DNA from: CAIWHR01 sp040007035
GTDB taxonomy: Bacteria > Pseudomonadota > Gammaproteobacteria > Burkholderiales > Casimicrobiaceae
Reading direction: 5' to 3'
NCBI GenBank assembly: GCA_040007035.1
Contig: JBDTVU010000134.1
Span: forward strand, 1-9,193
Length of the DNA stretch: 9,193 nt
Under the pieces are notes generated by a model, which saw nothing but the letters and a program-made list of their open reading frames with translations, ran no database searches and had not been told where the DNA came from. How positions within the stretch are numbered: position 1 is the stretch's first letter; each line of letters opens with the position of its first letter. Of the stretch, positions 1 through 7,688 are shown one piece after another. Made by a program: the position numbers and the translations under genes.

Positions 1-1223
1 GCCTTGAACCATTGCTTCATCCGTTCCGCCACGCCGGACAGCCCGGCTGTCTGCGCCCGCGCCGCCTGCCCGCGCAGCCACTGGTCGCGCCCCTCGATCA
101 GCAGCCCCACCGCCGTCGCGTAGCGCGGGCTGCGCACGACGTCGGCGAGCCCGCCGACGTACGCGGGCACGCCGATGCGCACCGGCAGATGGAAGACTTC
201 CTCGCCCAGCTCGGTCATTCCCGCGAGCAGCGCCGAGCCGCCGGTCAGCACGATCCCCGACGACAGCAGCTCCTCGAAGCCCGAGCGGCGCAGCTCCGCC
301 TGCACCAGCGAATAGAGTTCCTCGACCCGCGGCTCGATCACCTCGGCCAGCGTCTGCCGCGAGAGCTTCCGCGGCGGGCGGTCGCCGACGCCGGGCACCT
401 CGATCACGTCGTTCGGGTCGGCGAGCTGGCGCAGCGCGCAGCCGTGGCGCAGCTTCAGCTCCTCGGCCTCCTTGGTCGGCGTGCGCAGCGTCATCGCGAT
501 GTCGTTGGTCACCTGGTCGCCGGCGATCGGGATCACCGCCGTGTGCCGGATCGCGCCATTGGCGAACACCGCGAGGTCCGTCGTGCCGCCGCCGATGTCC
601 ATCAGGCACACGCCGAGGTCCTTCTCGTCGTCGTTCAACACGGCGATCGACGACGCCAGCGGCTGCAGGATCACGTCCTTGACCTCGAGCCCGCAGCGGC
701 GCACGCACTTCACTATGTTCTCGACCGCCGACACGGCGCCGGTGACGATGTGCACCTTGACCTCGAGCCGCACGCCGCTCATCCCCAACGGCTCGCGCAC
801 GTCTTCCTGGCCGTCGATGATGAATTCCTGCGGCAGGATGTGCAGGATCTGCTGGTCGTTCGGGATCGCCACCGCCTTCGCCGTCTCGACCACGCGATCG
901 ATGTCGGCCTGCGTGACTTCCTTCTCCTTGATCGCGACCATGCCGCTGGAATTGAGGCTGCGGATGTGGCTGCCGGCCACACCCGTATAGACCTCGGTGA
1001 TCCGGCAGTCCGCCATCAGCTCGGCCTCCTCCAGCACGCGCTGGATCGACGCCATCGTCGCCTCGATGTTGACGACGACGCCCTTCTTGAGGCCGCGCGA
1101 CGGCTGCGTCCCCATGCCGATGATGTCGAGCGCGCCGTCGGCCGCCACCTCGGCGACGATGGCGACGATTTTCGACGTGCCGATGTCGAGGCCGACGATC
1201 AGGTTCTTGTTCTCTTTCACCAT
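1..1223 (-). CDS. ftsA: FtsA, actin-like membrane tether of FtsZ (lacking its last few codons)
   Basis: Translation from the ATG at 1223 gives 407 residues before the window ends; E. coli FtsA has 420, so only a few residues are missing. FtsA is an actin-family ATPase that anchors FtsZ polymers to the membrane and recruits later division proteins. It starts MVKENKNLIVGLDIGTSK, with the phosphate-1 loop DIGTSK at 13-18. The FtsA-specific 1C subdomain falls at about 84-165. The phosphate-2 motif DIGGGTTDLAVF is at 209-220 and the adenosine motif TGGSALLAG at 327-335. The segment GVPAYVGGLADVV is at 351-363. The sequence ends in GVAERMKQWFK, the start of the amphipathic membrane-targeting helix. 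The start is supported by GAAGGGA 9 nt upstream. It follows ftsQ by 40 nt, and ftsZ would be expected next. Confidence 0.97.
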   Translation of the reverse strand, partial: MVKENKNLIVGLDIGTSKIVAIVAEVAADGALDIIGMGTQPSRGLKKGVVVNIEATMASIQRVLEEAELMADCRITEVYTGVAGSHIRSLNSSGMVAIKEKEVTQADIDRVVETAKAVAIPNDQQILHILPQEFIIDGQEDVREPLGMSGVRLEVKVHIVTGAVSAVENIVKCVRRCGLEVKDVILQPLASSIAVLNDDEKDLGVCLMDIGGGTTDLAVFANGAIRHTAVIPIAGDQVTNDIAMTLRTPTKEAEELKLRHGCALRQLADPNDVIEVPGVGDRPPRKLSRQTLAEVIEPRVEELYSLVQAELRRSGFEELLSSGIVLTGGSALLAGMTELGEEVFHLPVRIGVPAYVGGLADVVRSPRYATAVGLLIEGRDQWLRGQAARAQTAGLSGVAERMKQWFK

Positions 1224-1232
1224 GCGTTCACA

Positions 1233-1239
1233 TCCCTTC
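1233..1239 (-). promoter_or_regulatory. Ribosome binding site of ftsA
   Basis: Read on the minus strand this is GAAGGGA, 9 nt before the ftsA ATG at 1223. It lies in the 40-base gap after the ftsQ stop, so ftsA has its own initiation signal rather than an overlapping start. No promoter or hairpin was recognised in the gap. Confidence 0.6.
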
Positions 1240-1263
1240 GTTGCGCGGCGTGAGGCGCACGCC

Positions 1264-1996
1264 TCATGCCGCCTTCTTCGCCGGCCGCTCCCGGAATCCG
1301 GGCACCTTCGCCGCGAAGCCGTTGCGGTAGCGCAAGTCGACGTGGCCGATCCGCGTCCCGGCCCGCGCGAGTGCGCCAACGGTGCGGTTCCACGCGGCTA
1401 CGAAGCGCGCGAGCCGCGCCGCCGGCTCCTCGCGCCCCAGCTCGATCTCGATCGGCCCGCCGGCGCCGGTCGCGACGAGCTGCCAGCCACCACGCGCCGA
1501 CAGCGTCACGTCGCGCGCCGCGAGTGCGAGCGGCGCGAGCGCCGCGCTCCATTCGCGGTAGCGGCCGGTGACCTCGGATGCCGTGCCCTCGGGGCCTGCG
1601 AACGCCGGCAGCTCGCCGTCGAAATCGGCGGCGAACACCTCGCCTTGTGCATTGACCAGCGCCGCGTCGTTCCAGCGCGCGAGCGGCTCGTGCTCGACGA
1701 CGGTCACCTCGAGCCGCCTCGGCCAGTGCCGGCGCAGCGCGACGCTGCGCACCCACGGCACGCGGGCGAGCGAAGCCCGCGCCCGCTCGAGGTTCAGCGT
1801 GAAGAACGTGCCGGCGAGTTCGTCGCGGATCACGGCTTCGAGGTGGGCGGCGCTCGCCCGCTCGAGCGGGCCGCGGACGACGACTTCGCCGAACGCGAAC
1901 ATCGGCTGCCGCGCGAGCCACGCGACGCCGCCCCAGGCCAGCAGCGCGAACGCGACGAGCGCGACGACGAGCGCCCCGGCATTGAGCTGCCTCGTG

Positions 1997-2007
<11 letters not shown>
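1264..2007 (-). CDS. ftsQ: FtsQ, divisome scaffold protein
   Basis: A 247-residue bitopic membrane protein. It has a short cytoplasmic tail (MWDDTRQLN), one transmembrane helix (about 11-31, rich in Ala, Val and Leu) and a periplasmic part. The POTRA domain covers about residues 37-110 (MFAFGEVVVRG to EHEPLARW). A beta domain follows and ends with HVDLRYRNGFAAKVPG (222-237). FtsQ links early cytoplasmic division proteins to late ones through FtsB and FtsL and is not an enzyme. It is somewhat shorter than E. coli FtsQ (276 residues). The ATG at 2007 lies inside the end of ddl (11-nt overlap) with a GGGG stretch a few bases upstream as a weak Shine-Dalgarno. Sequence conservation in FtsQ is low, so the call rests on the domain layout, the C-terminal motif and its place between ddl and ftsA. 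Confidence 0.94.
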
Positions 2008-2958
<951 letters not shown>

Positions 2959-2962
<4 letters not shown>

Positions 2963-3876
2963 CGGGCCGCCTCGCCGATCACGCGCACTTCGGGCTCAAG
3001 GTCGATGCCGGTCTGCGCCTTCACCGTCGCGCGGACATGGGCGATGACGGCCTCGATGTCGGCCGCCGTCGCCCGGCTTCCGGGGTTGACGATGAAGTTG
3101 GCGTGCTTCTCCGACACCCGCGCGCCGCCGACCGCGTAACCCTTGAGGCCGCACCGCTCGATCAGCCGCGCCGCGTGGTCGCCCTGCGGATTGCGGAACA
3201 CGCTGCCGGCGTTCGGCTGCGCGAGTGGCTGGGTGGCGATCCGGCGGCCGAGCAACTCCTTGATCCGTTCCCGCGCGACGGCGCAATCGCCTTTCGGGAA
3301 CGCGAACCAGGCAGCGGTGAAGATGCCGTCGGGCGGCGCGCCGTCGGCGAGGCGCACTGAGCGGTAGCCGATTGCGTACTCGGCGGGCAACCGCACCGCG
3401 AACCCGCCGCTGCGGTCGAGCACCTCGACCCGCGCCACGTAGCGCCACGTTTCGCCGCCGTAACAGCCGGCGTTCATCGCCAGCGCGCCGCCGACGGTGC
3501 CCGGGATCCCGGCAAGGAACTCGGCCTCGCCGAGTCCGTTTCGCGCGGCGAAGCGGGCGACCTTCGGGCTCGCCACGCCGGCCTCCGCGTAGATCAAGCC
3601 GTCACGCAATTCGAGCACGCCGAGCGCCGCGTGGACGACGACGACGGCGCCGCGCACGCCGCCGTCGCGGATCAGCAGGTTGCTGCCGAGGCCGATCACC
3701 GTGAGCGGCTCGGCCGGCGGCAGCGCGCGCACGAACGTGGCGAGGTCCTCGCGGTCGGCCGGGACGTAGAGCCGGTCCGCGCGGCCGCCGCAGCGCCACG
3801 TCGTGTAGCGCGCGAGCGGCTCGTCGCGCTTTTCCGTGCCGCGCGTCGCACCGAACATGAGCGGCTCGGACATCAT
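2959..3876 (-). CDS. murB: MurB, UDP-N-acetylenolpyruvylglucosamine reductase
   Basis: A cytoplasmic FAD enzyme of 305 residues that uses NADPH to reduce UDP-GlcNAc-enolpyruvate to UDP-MurNAc, the step before MurC. FAD-binding signatures are GLGSNLLIRDGG (62-73) and AGIPGTVGGALAMNAGCYGGE (start 122). The substrate-binding Tyr-Arg pair occurs in AIGYRSV (Y171, R172), the catalytic serine in NAGSVFRNP (S225) and the C-terminal catalytic glutamate in PEVRVIG (E296). It is shorter than E. coli MurB (342 residues) and seems closer to the compact forms of the family; the subtype is an inference. Three ATGs in a row (3879, 3876, 3873) follow a strong Shine-Dalgarno; 3876 has the best spacing, but 3879 is equally possible and would add one Met. 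The open frame upstream to 4152 is a shadow of murC. The TGA overlaps a possible ddl ATG by 4 nt. Confidence 0.96.
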
Positions 3877-3879
3877 CAT

Positions 3880-3979
3880 GCGCCCTCCTCGCGGGCGCTG
3901 GAACGACGAACGGTCGCGCGTCGGGCGCGCGCAATCGCAGGACGACGCGGGCTTCGCCCCTTGCCTGCGGCCGTCTCGC
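3880..3979 (-). other. murC-murB spacer holding a 35-codon bridging open frame
   Basis: This 100-base stretch is the only sizeable gap in an otherwise compact cluster. On the minus strand a GTG at 3983 overlaps the murC stop (GTGA) and opens a 35-codon frame that begins VSETAAGKGRSPRRP (the first residue would be Met if initiated) and ends SSAREEGA. Its TGA (3878-3876) overlaps the first murB ATG in an ATGA arrangement. The predicted peptide is very basic and resembles nothing I recognise. About 69% of its third codon positions are G or C by hand count, which looks lower than in the neighbouring genes and argues against long-standing coding. It may be a coupling or leader open frame, or chance in GC-rich DNA. 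No terminator with a U-tract and no convincing promoter was seen here. Confidence 0.3.
3883..3890 (-). promoter_or_regulatory. Strong ribosome binding site of murB
   Basis: Read on the minus strand this is GAGGAGGG, one of the strongest Shine-Dalgarno sequences in the window. It precedes three consecutive in-frame ATG codons at 3879, 3876 and 3873. From the AGGAGG core the spacings are 4, 7 and 10 nt, so 3876 has the best geometry. The site rules out the much longer open frame that extends upstream into murC. It also suggests that murB initiates independently rather than only by coupling. Confidence 0.75.
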
Positions 3980-5365
3980 TCACGCGACCCCCGCCAGCAA
4001 CGCCGGCACCTGCCCGATCGAGCCGGCGCCCATCGTGACGACGACGTCGCCGGGCCGCGCGATCGCGCGGATCGCCGCCGGGACCTCGGCGACGGTGTCG
4101 ACGAACACCGGCTCGACCTTGCCGGCGACACGCACCGCGCGCGCGAGCGCACGCCCGTCGGCGGCGACGATCGGCGGCTCGCCTGCGGAGTAGACGTCAG
4201 TCAGCACCAGCGCGTCGACCGTCGACAGCACGCGGACGAAGTCCTCGAACAGGTCGCGGGTGCGCGTGTACCGGTGCGGCTGGAACGCGAGGACGAGCCG
4301 GCGGCCGGGGAAGCTGCCGCGCGCCGCCTCGAACGTCGCCGCCATTTCCGTCGGGTGGTGGCCGTAGTCGTCGATCAGCGTCAGCGTGCCGCCGCCATCG
4401 AGCGCGACGTCGCCGCAGCGCTGGAACCGGCGGCCGACGCCGTGGAATTCAGCGAGCGCTTTCGCGATCGCCGCGTCGGCGACGCCGACCTCGCGGCCGA
4501 TCGCGATCGCCGCCAGAGCGTTGCGGACATTGTGGATGCCGGGCAGGTTGAGTTCGACCAGCAGATCCGGCGCGCCTGCCGCGCGGGTGACGAAGTGCAT
4601 CCGGCCGCCGACATTGCGCACGTCGGTGGCGCGCAGCCGCGCGTCGGCGGCAAGGCCGTAGCCGACGGTCGGCTTGGCGATCTCGCGCGCAACATCGCGG
4701 ACGTTGTCGTCGTCCACGCACAGCACGGCAACGCCGTAGAACGGGAGCCGCTGCCCGAAGTCGACGAACGCGCGCTTCAGCTTCCCGAAATCGTGGCCGT
4801 ACGTCTCCATGTGGTCGGCGTCGATGTTGGTGATCACCGCCAGCGCTGGCTGCAGGTAGAGGAACGACGCGTCCGATTCGTCGGCCTCGGCGACGAGGAA
4901 GTCGCCCTTGCCGAGGCGCGCGTTGGCGCCTGCCGACAGCAGCCGCCCGCCGATGACGAACGTCGGATCGAGTCCGCCCTCGGCCAGCACCGAGGCGATG
5001 AGGCTCGTCGTCGTCGTCTTGCCGTGGGTGCCGGCGACGGCAATACCCTGCTTTAACCGCATCAGTTCTGCCAGCATCAGCGCGCGCGGCACGACGGGAA
5101 CTCCCTTTTCGCGCGCCGCGACCACTTCCGGATTGTCGGCGGCGACCGCCGTCGACACCACGACGGCGTCGGCGCCGGCGACGTTGCCGGCCGAATGCCC
5201 GATCGCGACGGTGACGCCGAGCGCAGCGAGCCGCTTCGTCACCGCGCTGGCGGCGAGATCCGAGCCCGACACCGCGTAGCCCTGTGTGGCCAGCACTTCG
5301 GCGATGCCGCTCATCCCGGCGCCGCCGATGCCGACGAAGTGGATCCGCTTGACCTTGTGCTTCAT
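3980..5365 (-). CDS. murC: MurC, UDP-MurNAc:L-alanine ligase
   Basis: A 461-residue cytoplasmic ATP-dependent ligase that attaches L-alanine to UDP-MurNAc, the first amino acid of the stem peptide. The N-terminal Rossmann-like domain has HFVGIGGAGMSGIAEVL (9-25). The ATPase domain has the P-loop GTHGKTTTT (112-120), EADESDASFL (160-169) and NIDADHMETYGHDF (180-193). Further on come the MurC signatures GVGRRFQRCG, DDYGHHPTE, FQPHRYTRT and DVYSAGE, and near the end TMGAGSIG. The frame stays open upstream through murG, but the true start is the ATG at 5365: the MKHKVKRIHF beginning matches the family, AGGG lies 6 nt upstream, and the start makes an ATGA overlap with the murG stop. The next gene, murB, follows after the largest gap in the window. 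Confidence 0.97.
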   Translation of the reverse strand: MKHKVKRIHFVGIGGAGMSGIAEVLATQGYAVSGSDLAASAVTKRLAALGVTVAIGHSAGNVAGADAVVVSTAVAADNPEVVAAREKGVPVVPRALMLAELMRLKQGIAVAGTHGKTTTTSLIASVLAEGGLDPTFVIGGRLLSAGANARLGKGDFLVAEADESDASFLYLQPALAVITNIDADHMETYGHDFGKLKRAFVDFGQRLPFYGVAVLCVDDDNVRDVAREIAKPTVGYGLAADARLRATDVRNVGGRMHFVTRAAGAPDLLVELNLPGIHNVRNALAAIAIGREVGVADAAIAKALAEFHGVGRRFQRCGDVALDGGGTLTLIDDYGHHPTEMAATFEAARGSFPGRRLVLAFQPHRYTRTRDLFEDFVRVLSTVDALVLTDVYSAGEPPIVAADGRALARAVRVAGKVEPVFVDTVAEVPAAIRAIARPGDVVVTMGAGSIGQVPALLAGVA

Positions 5366-6447
5366 CGACGCCCTGCCGTGAGCTCGACGCAGACATCGGC
5401 GACGCGCGCCGTCGCGCCCGCACGGCGCAGCGCGCGCGCCGCCTGCGCCATCGCCATCAGCCGCAGGCGCGTCGCCGCGCGCAGCCACGCCGCCAGCCGC
5501 TCCGGCGTCAGGTCGTGCTGCAGGATCATCTCGGCGGCGCCGCGGTTGGCGAGGGCGCGCGCGTTGTCGACCTGGTGATCCTCGGCCGCGTGCGGGAACG
5601 GCACCAGTACGCTGGCCACACCGACGGCAGCGAGCTCGGCGACCGTCGTCGCGCCCGATCGGCAGATCACGACGTCGGCCTCGGCGTAGCGGCGCGCGAT
5701 GTCGTCGATGAACGGCAGGCAGTCGGCAGCGACGCCCGCTCGTGCATAGGCTGCGACGAGCGCGTCGATGTGCATCGCGCCGCCCTGATGGACGACGATC
5801 GGCCGTTCGGACGCCGGGATCAGCGCGAGCGCCTGCGGCACCCGCTCGTTCAGCGCGGTCGCGCCGAGGCTGCCTCCGACGACGAGCAGCTTCAGTGGCC
5901 CGCTGCGGCCGGCGTAGCGCGCTTCCGGTGGCGCGACGGCGACGATGTCGGCGCGCAGCGGATTGCCGACCCATTCCGGACGGCCGCCCTCGGTTGCGCC
6001 GAACGTGCCCGGGAATCCGGTCAGCACGCGGTCGGCGCCGAAGCGCAGCACGCGGTTGGCGAGGCCGGGTCGCGCATCGAGGTTGTGGACGACGAGCGGC
6101 GTGTTGCGTGCCGCAGCCATCAGCGCTCCGGGGAACGACGCAAAGCCGCCGAAACCGATGACGACGTCGGGTTGCCGACGGGCGAGCACGCCGCGCGCCT
6201 GCCAGCAGGCCCGCAGGATCGCGAACGGGCCGAGCAGCAGGCGAGCGAGGCCCTTGCCGCGGACGCTGCCGAAATCGAGCCCGTCGAACTCGACGTTGTG
6301 CTTCGGCACGAGGCGCGCCTCCATCCCGTCGCGGGTGCCGAGCCACGAGACGCGCCAGCCGCGCGTCGCAAGCTCCGCCGCCACGGCGAGGCCCGGGAAG
6401 ATGTGGCCGCCGGTGCCGCCGGTCGTGATCATGGCGACGCCGCTCAT
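5362..6447 (-). CDS. murG: MurG, UDP-GlcNAc:lipid I N-acetylglucosaminyltransferase
   Basis: A 361-residue peripheral membrane GT-B glycosyltransferase (GT28 family) that adds GlcNAc to lipid I, giving lipid II. The N-terminal acceptor domain shows GGTGGHIFPGLAVA (10-23) and GFGGFASFPG (98-107). The C-terminal donor domain shows GGSLGA (191-196), CRSGATTVAEL (262-272) and PFPHAAEDHQVDNA (283-296), as usual for UDP-GlcNAc binding. One feature is unusual: the motif most MurG proteins show as HEQN reads HNLD (121-124), although the following GLANR is normal. The start at 6447 forms an ATGA overlap with the ftsW stop; M6 at 6432 is a possible alternative. The stop forms an ATGA overlap with murC. 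Identity is firm because all other signatures, the length and the context agree. Confidence 0.96.
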   Translation of the reverse strand: MSGVAMITTGGTGGHIFPGLAVAAELATRGWRVSWLGTRDGMEARLVPKHNVEFDGLDFGSVRGKGLARLLLGPFAILRACWQARGVLARRQPDVVIGFGGFASFPGALMAAARNTPLVVHNLDARPGLANRVLRFGADRVLTGFPGTFGATEGGRPEWVGNPLRADIVAVAPPEARYAGRSGPLKLLVVGGSLGATALNERVPQALALIPASERPIVVHQGGAMHIDALVAAYARAGVAADCLPFIDDIARRYAEADVVICRSGATTVAELAAVGVASVLVPFPHAAEDHQVDNARALANRGAAEMILQHDLTPERLAAWLRAATRLRLMAMAQAARALRRAGATARVADVCVELTAGRR

Positions 6448-7688
6448 GTCGCAAAGCCCCGCAGCAGCCTGCGGTTCTCGTAGTCGACGCGCAGCAGCAG
6501 CGCGAGCGCGATGCAGTTGGCGACGATCCCGCTGCCGCCGAACGACAAGAGCGGCAGCGTCAGCCCCTTCGTCGGCAGCACGCCCATGTTGACGCCGATG
6601 TTGATGAACGCCTGGACGCCGATCCACACGCCGATCCCCTGCGCGACCAGCGCCGCGAACGGCCGCTCGAGCCGCGCCGCCTGCCGCCCGATCGCGTAGG
6701 CACGGAAGAGCAGCCACACGAACAGCGCCAGCACCGCGACGACGCCGGCGAACCCGAGCTCCTCGGCGATCACGGCGAGCAGGAAATCGGTATGCGCCTC
6801 CGGCAGGTACATCAGCTTTTCGACGGACGAGCCGAGCCCGACGCCGAACCACTCGCCGCGGCCGAACGCGATCAGCGAATGCGAGAGCTGGTAGCCCTTT
6901 CCGAACGGATCCGACCAGGGGTCGAGGAACGCGACCAGCCGCTGCAGCCGGTACGGCGCTGCGACGAGGATCGCCGACAGCCCCACCGGCAGCAGCAGCG
7001 CGAGGCCGAGGAAGAGCCGCCAGTCGAGCCCGCCGAGGAACAGGATGCCGAACGCGATGCCGACGATGACGACGAATGCGCCGAAGTCCGGCTCCATCAG
7101 CAGCAGGCCGCCGATGCCGAGCATCACCGCGGCCAGCGGCAGGAAGCCGCGGACCAGCGTCTGCCGCAGCGGCTGCTGGGCGTGGAGGAACGCCGCCTTG
7201 CGCACCGCGTAGCTCGCCGCGTACAGGACCACCGCGAGCTTCATGAACTCGGACGGCTGCAGGTTGACGACGACGAGCGACAGCCAGCGCCGCGAGCCGT
7301 TGACCGACTTGCCGATGCCCGGGATCAGCACCGCGACGAGGAGCGCGGCGCCGGCGGCGAACAGCCACGGCGCGAGCCGCTGCCACGCCTTCATCGGCAG
7401 CTGGAACGCGACGATCGCCGCGCCGAGGCCGGCGGCGACGAACAGCGTGTGGCGGAGCAGGAAATACCACGCCCGGAAACCGGTGTGCGCCGACGCCTCG
7501 GCCATCGCGATCGACGCCGAATAGACCATCACCAGGCCGCAGGCGAGCAGCAGCAGCGCCGCCCACGTCAGCGACACGTCCCAGGCCAGCATCGCACGCG
7601 GGTTGCTCGGCAGCGCGCGGAGCGAGCCGAACATGCGCAGCGCGCCGAACGGCTTCAGCGCAGCGGTCTCGGCGATCGTCCTACGCAT
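6444..7688 (-). CDS. ftsW: FtsW, septal peptidoglycan glycosyltransferase (SEDS family)
   Basis: A polytopic membrane protein of 414 residues, the same length as E. coli FtsW, with hydrophobic segments consistent with about ten transmembrane helices starting near residue 38. FtsW polymerises lipid II into glycan strands at the division site, working with its partner transpeptidase FtsI (not in this window). SEDS signatures are present: NGSRRWLSL (130-138), QPSEFMKLA (144-152), EPDFGAF (199-205), the large extracytoplasmic loop with YQLSHSLIAFGRG, and PEAHTDFLLAVIAEELG (296-312). D301 in AHTDF matches the catalytic aspartate of the family. LLSFGGSG lies near the C-terminus. The ATG at 7688 was chosen because TGGAGG lies 9 nt upstream; later ATGs at residues 19 and 33 are possible. 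The start overlaps murD by 8 nt and the stop overlaps murG by 4 nt. Confidence 0.96.
   Translation of the reverse strand: MRRTIAETAALKPFGALRMFGSLRALPSNPRAMLAWDVSLTWAALLLLACGLVMVYSASIAMAEASAHTGFRAWYFLLRHTLFVAAGLGAAIVAFQLPMKAWQRLAPWLFAAGAALLVAVLIPGIGKSVNGSRRWLSLVVVNLQPSEFMKLAVVLYAASYAVRKAAFLHAQQPLRQTLVRGFLPLAAVMLGIGGLLLMEPDFGAFVVIVGIAFGILFLGGLDWRLFLGLALLLPVGLSAILVAAPYRLQRLVAFLDPWSDPFGKGYQLSHSLIAFGRGEWFGVGLGSSVEKLMYLPEAHTDFLLAVIAEELGFAGVVAVLALFVWLLFRAYAIGRQAARLERPFAALVAQGIGVWIGVQAFINIGVNMGVLPTKGLTLPLLSFGGSGIVANCIALALLLRVDYENRRLLRGFAT

Noticed and set aside
12..1253. Long plus-strand open frame (413 codons) opposite ftsA
   Set aside because: It is antisense to an unmistakable ftsA reading frame. 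Its product is Arg/His/Asp/Leu-rich low-complexity sequence with no family signature, as expected for antisense frames in GC-rich coding DNA.
3949..3959. Small GGGC-TTC-GCCC inverted repeat after murC as a possible terminator
   Set aside because: A 4-bp stem with a 3-base loop and no T-run on either side is weak, and such repeats are expected by chance at this GC content. Termination here would also separate murB from its cluster.
3836..5056. Long plus-strand open frame (406 codons) opposite murC and the murB start
   Set aside because: It is antisense to clear murC motifs and its translation looks like a GC-driven shadow.
3980..6454. Apparent 824-residue minus-strand protein ending in MurC, as if a fusion
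   Set aside because: The N-terminal half is an out-of-frame shadow of murG. MurC begins at 5365 with a family-typical start and an overlap with the murG stop.
5515..6483. Plus-strand open frame (322 codons) opposite murG
   Set aside because: It is antisense to murG, low in complexity, and shows no domain or convincing initiation signal.
5362..7566. Apparent 734-residue minus-strand protein ending in MurG
   Set aside because: The upstream part is an out-of-frame reading of ftsW; true MurG begins at 6447.
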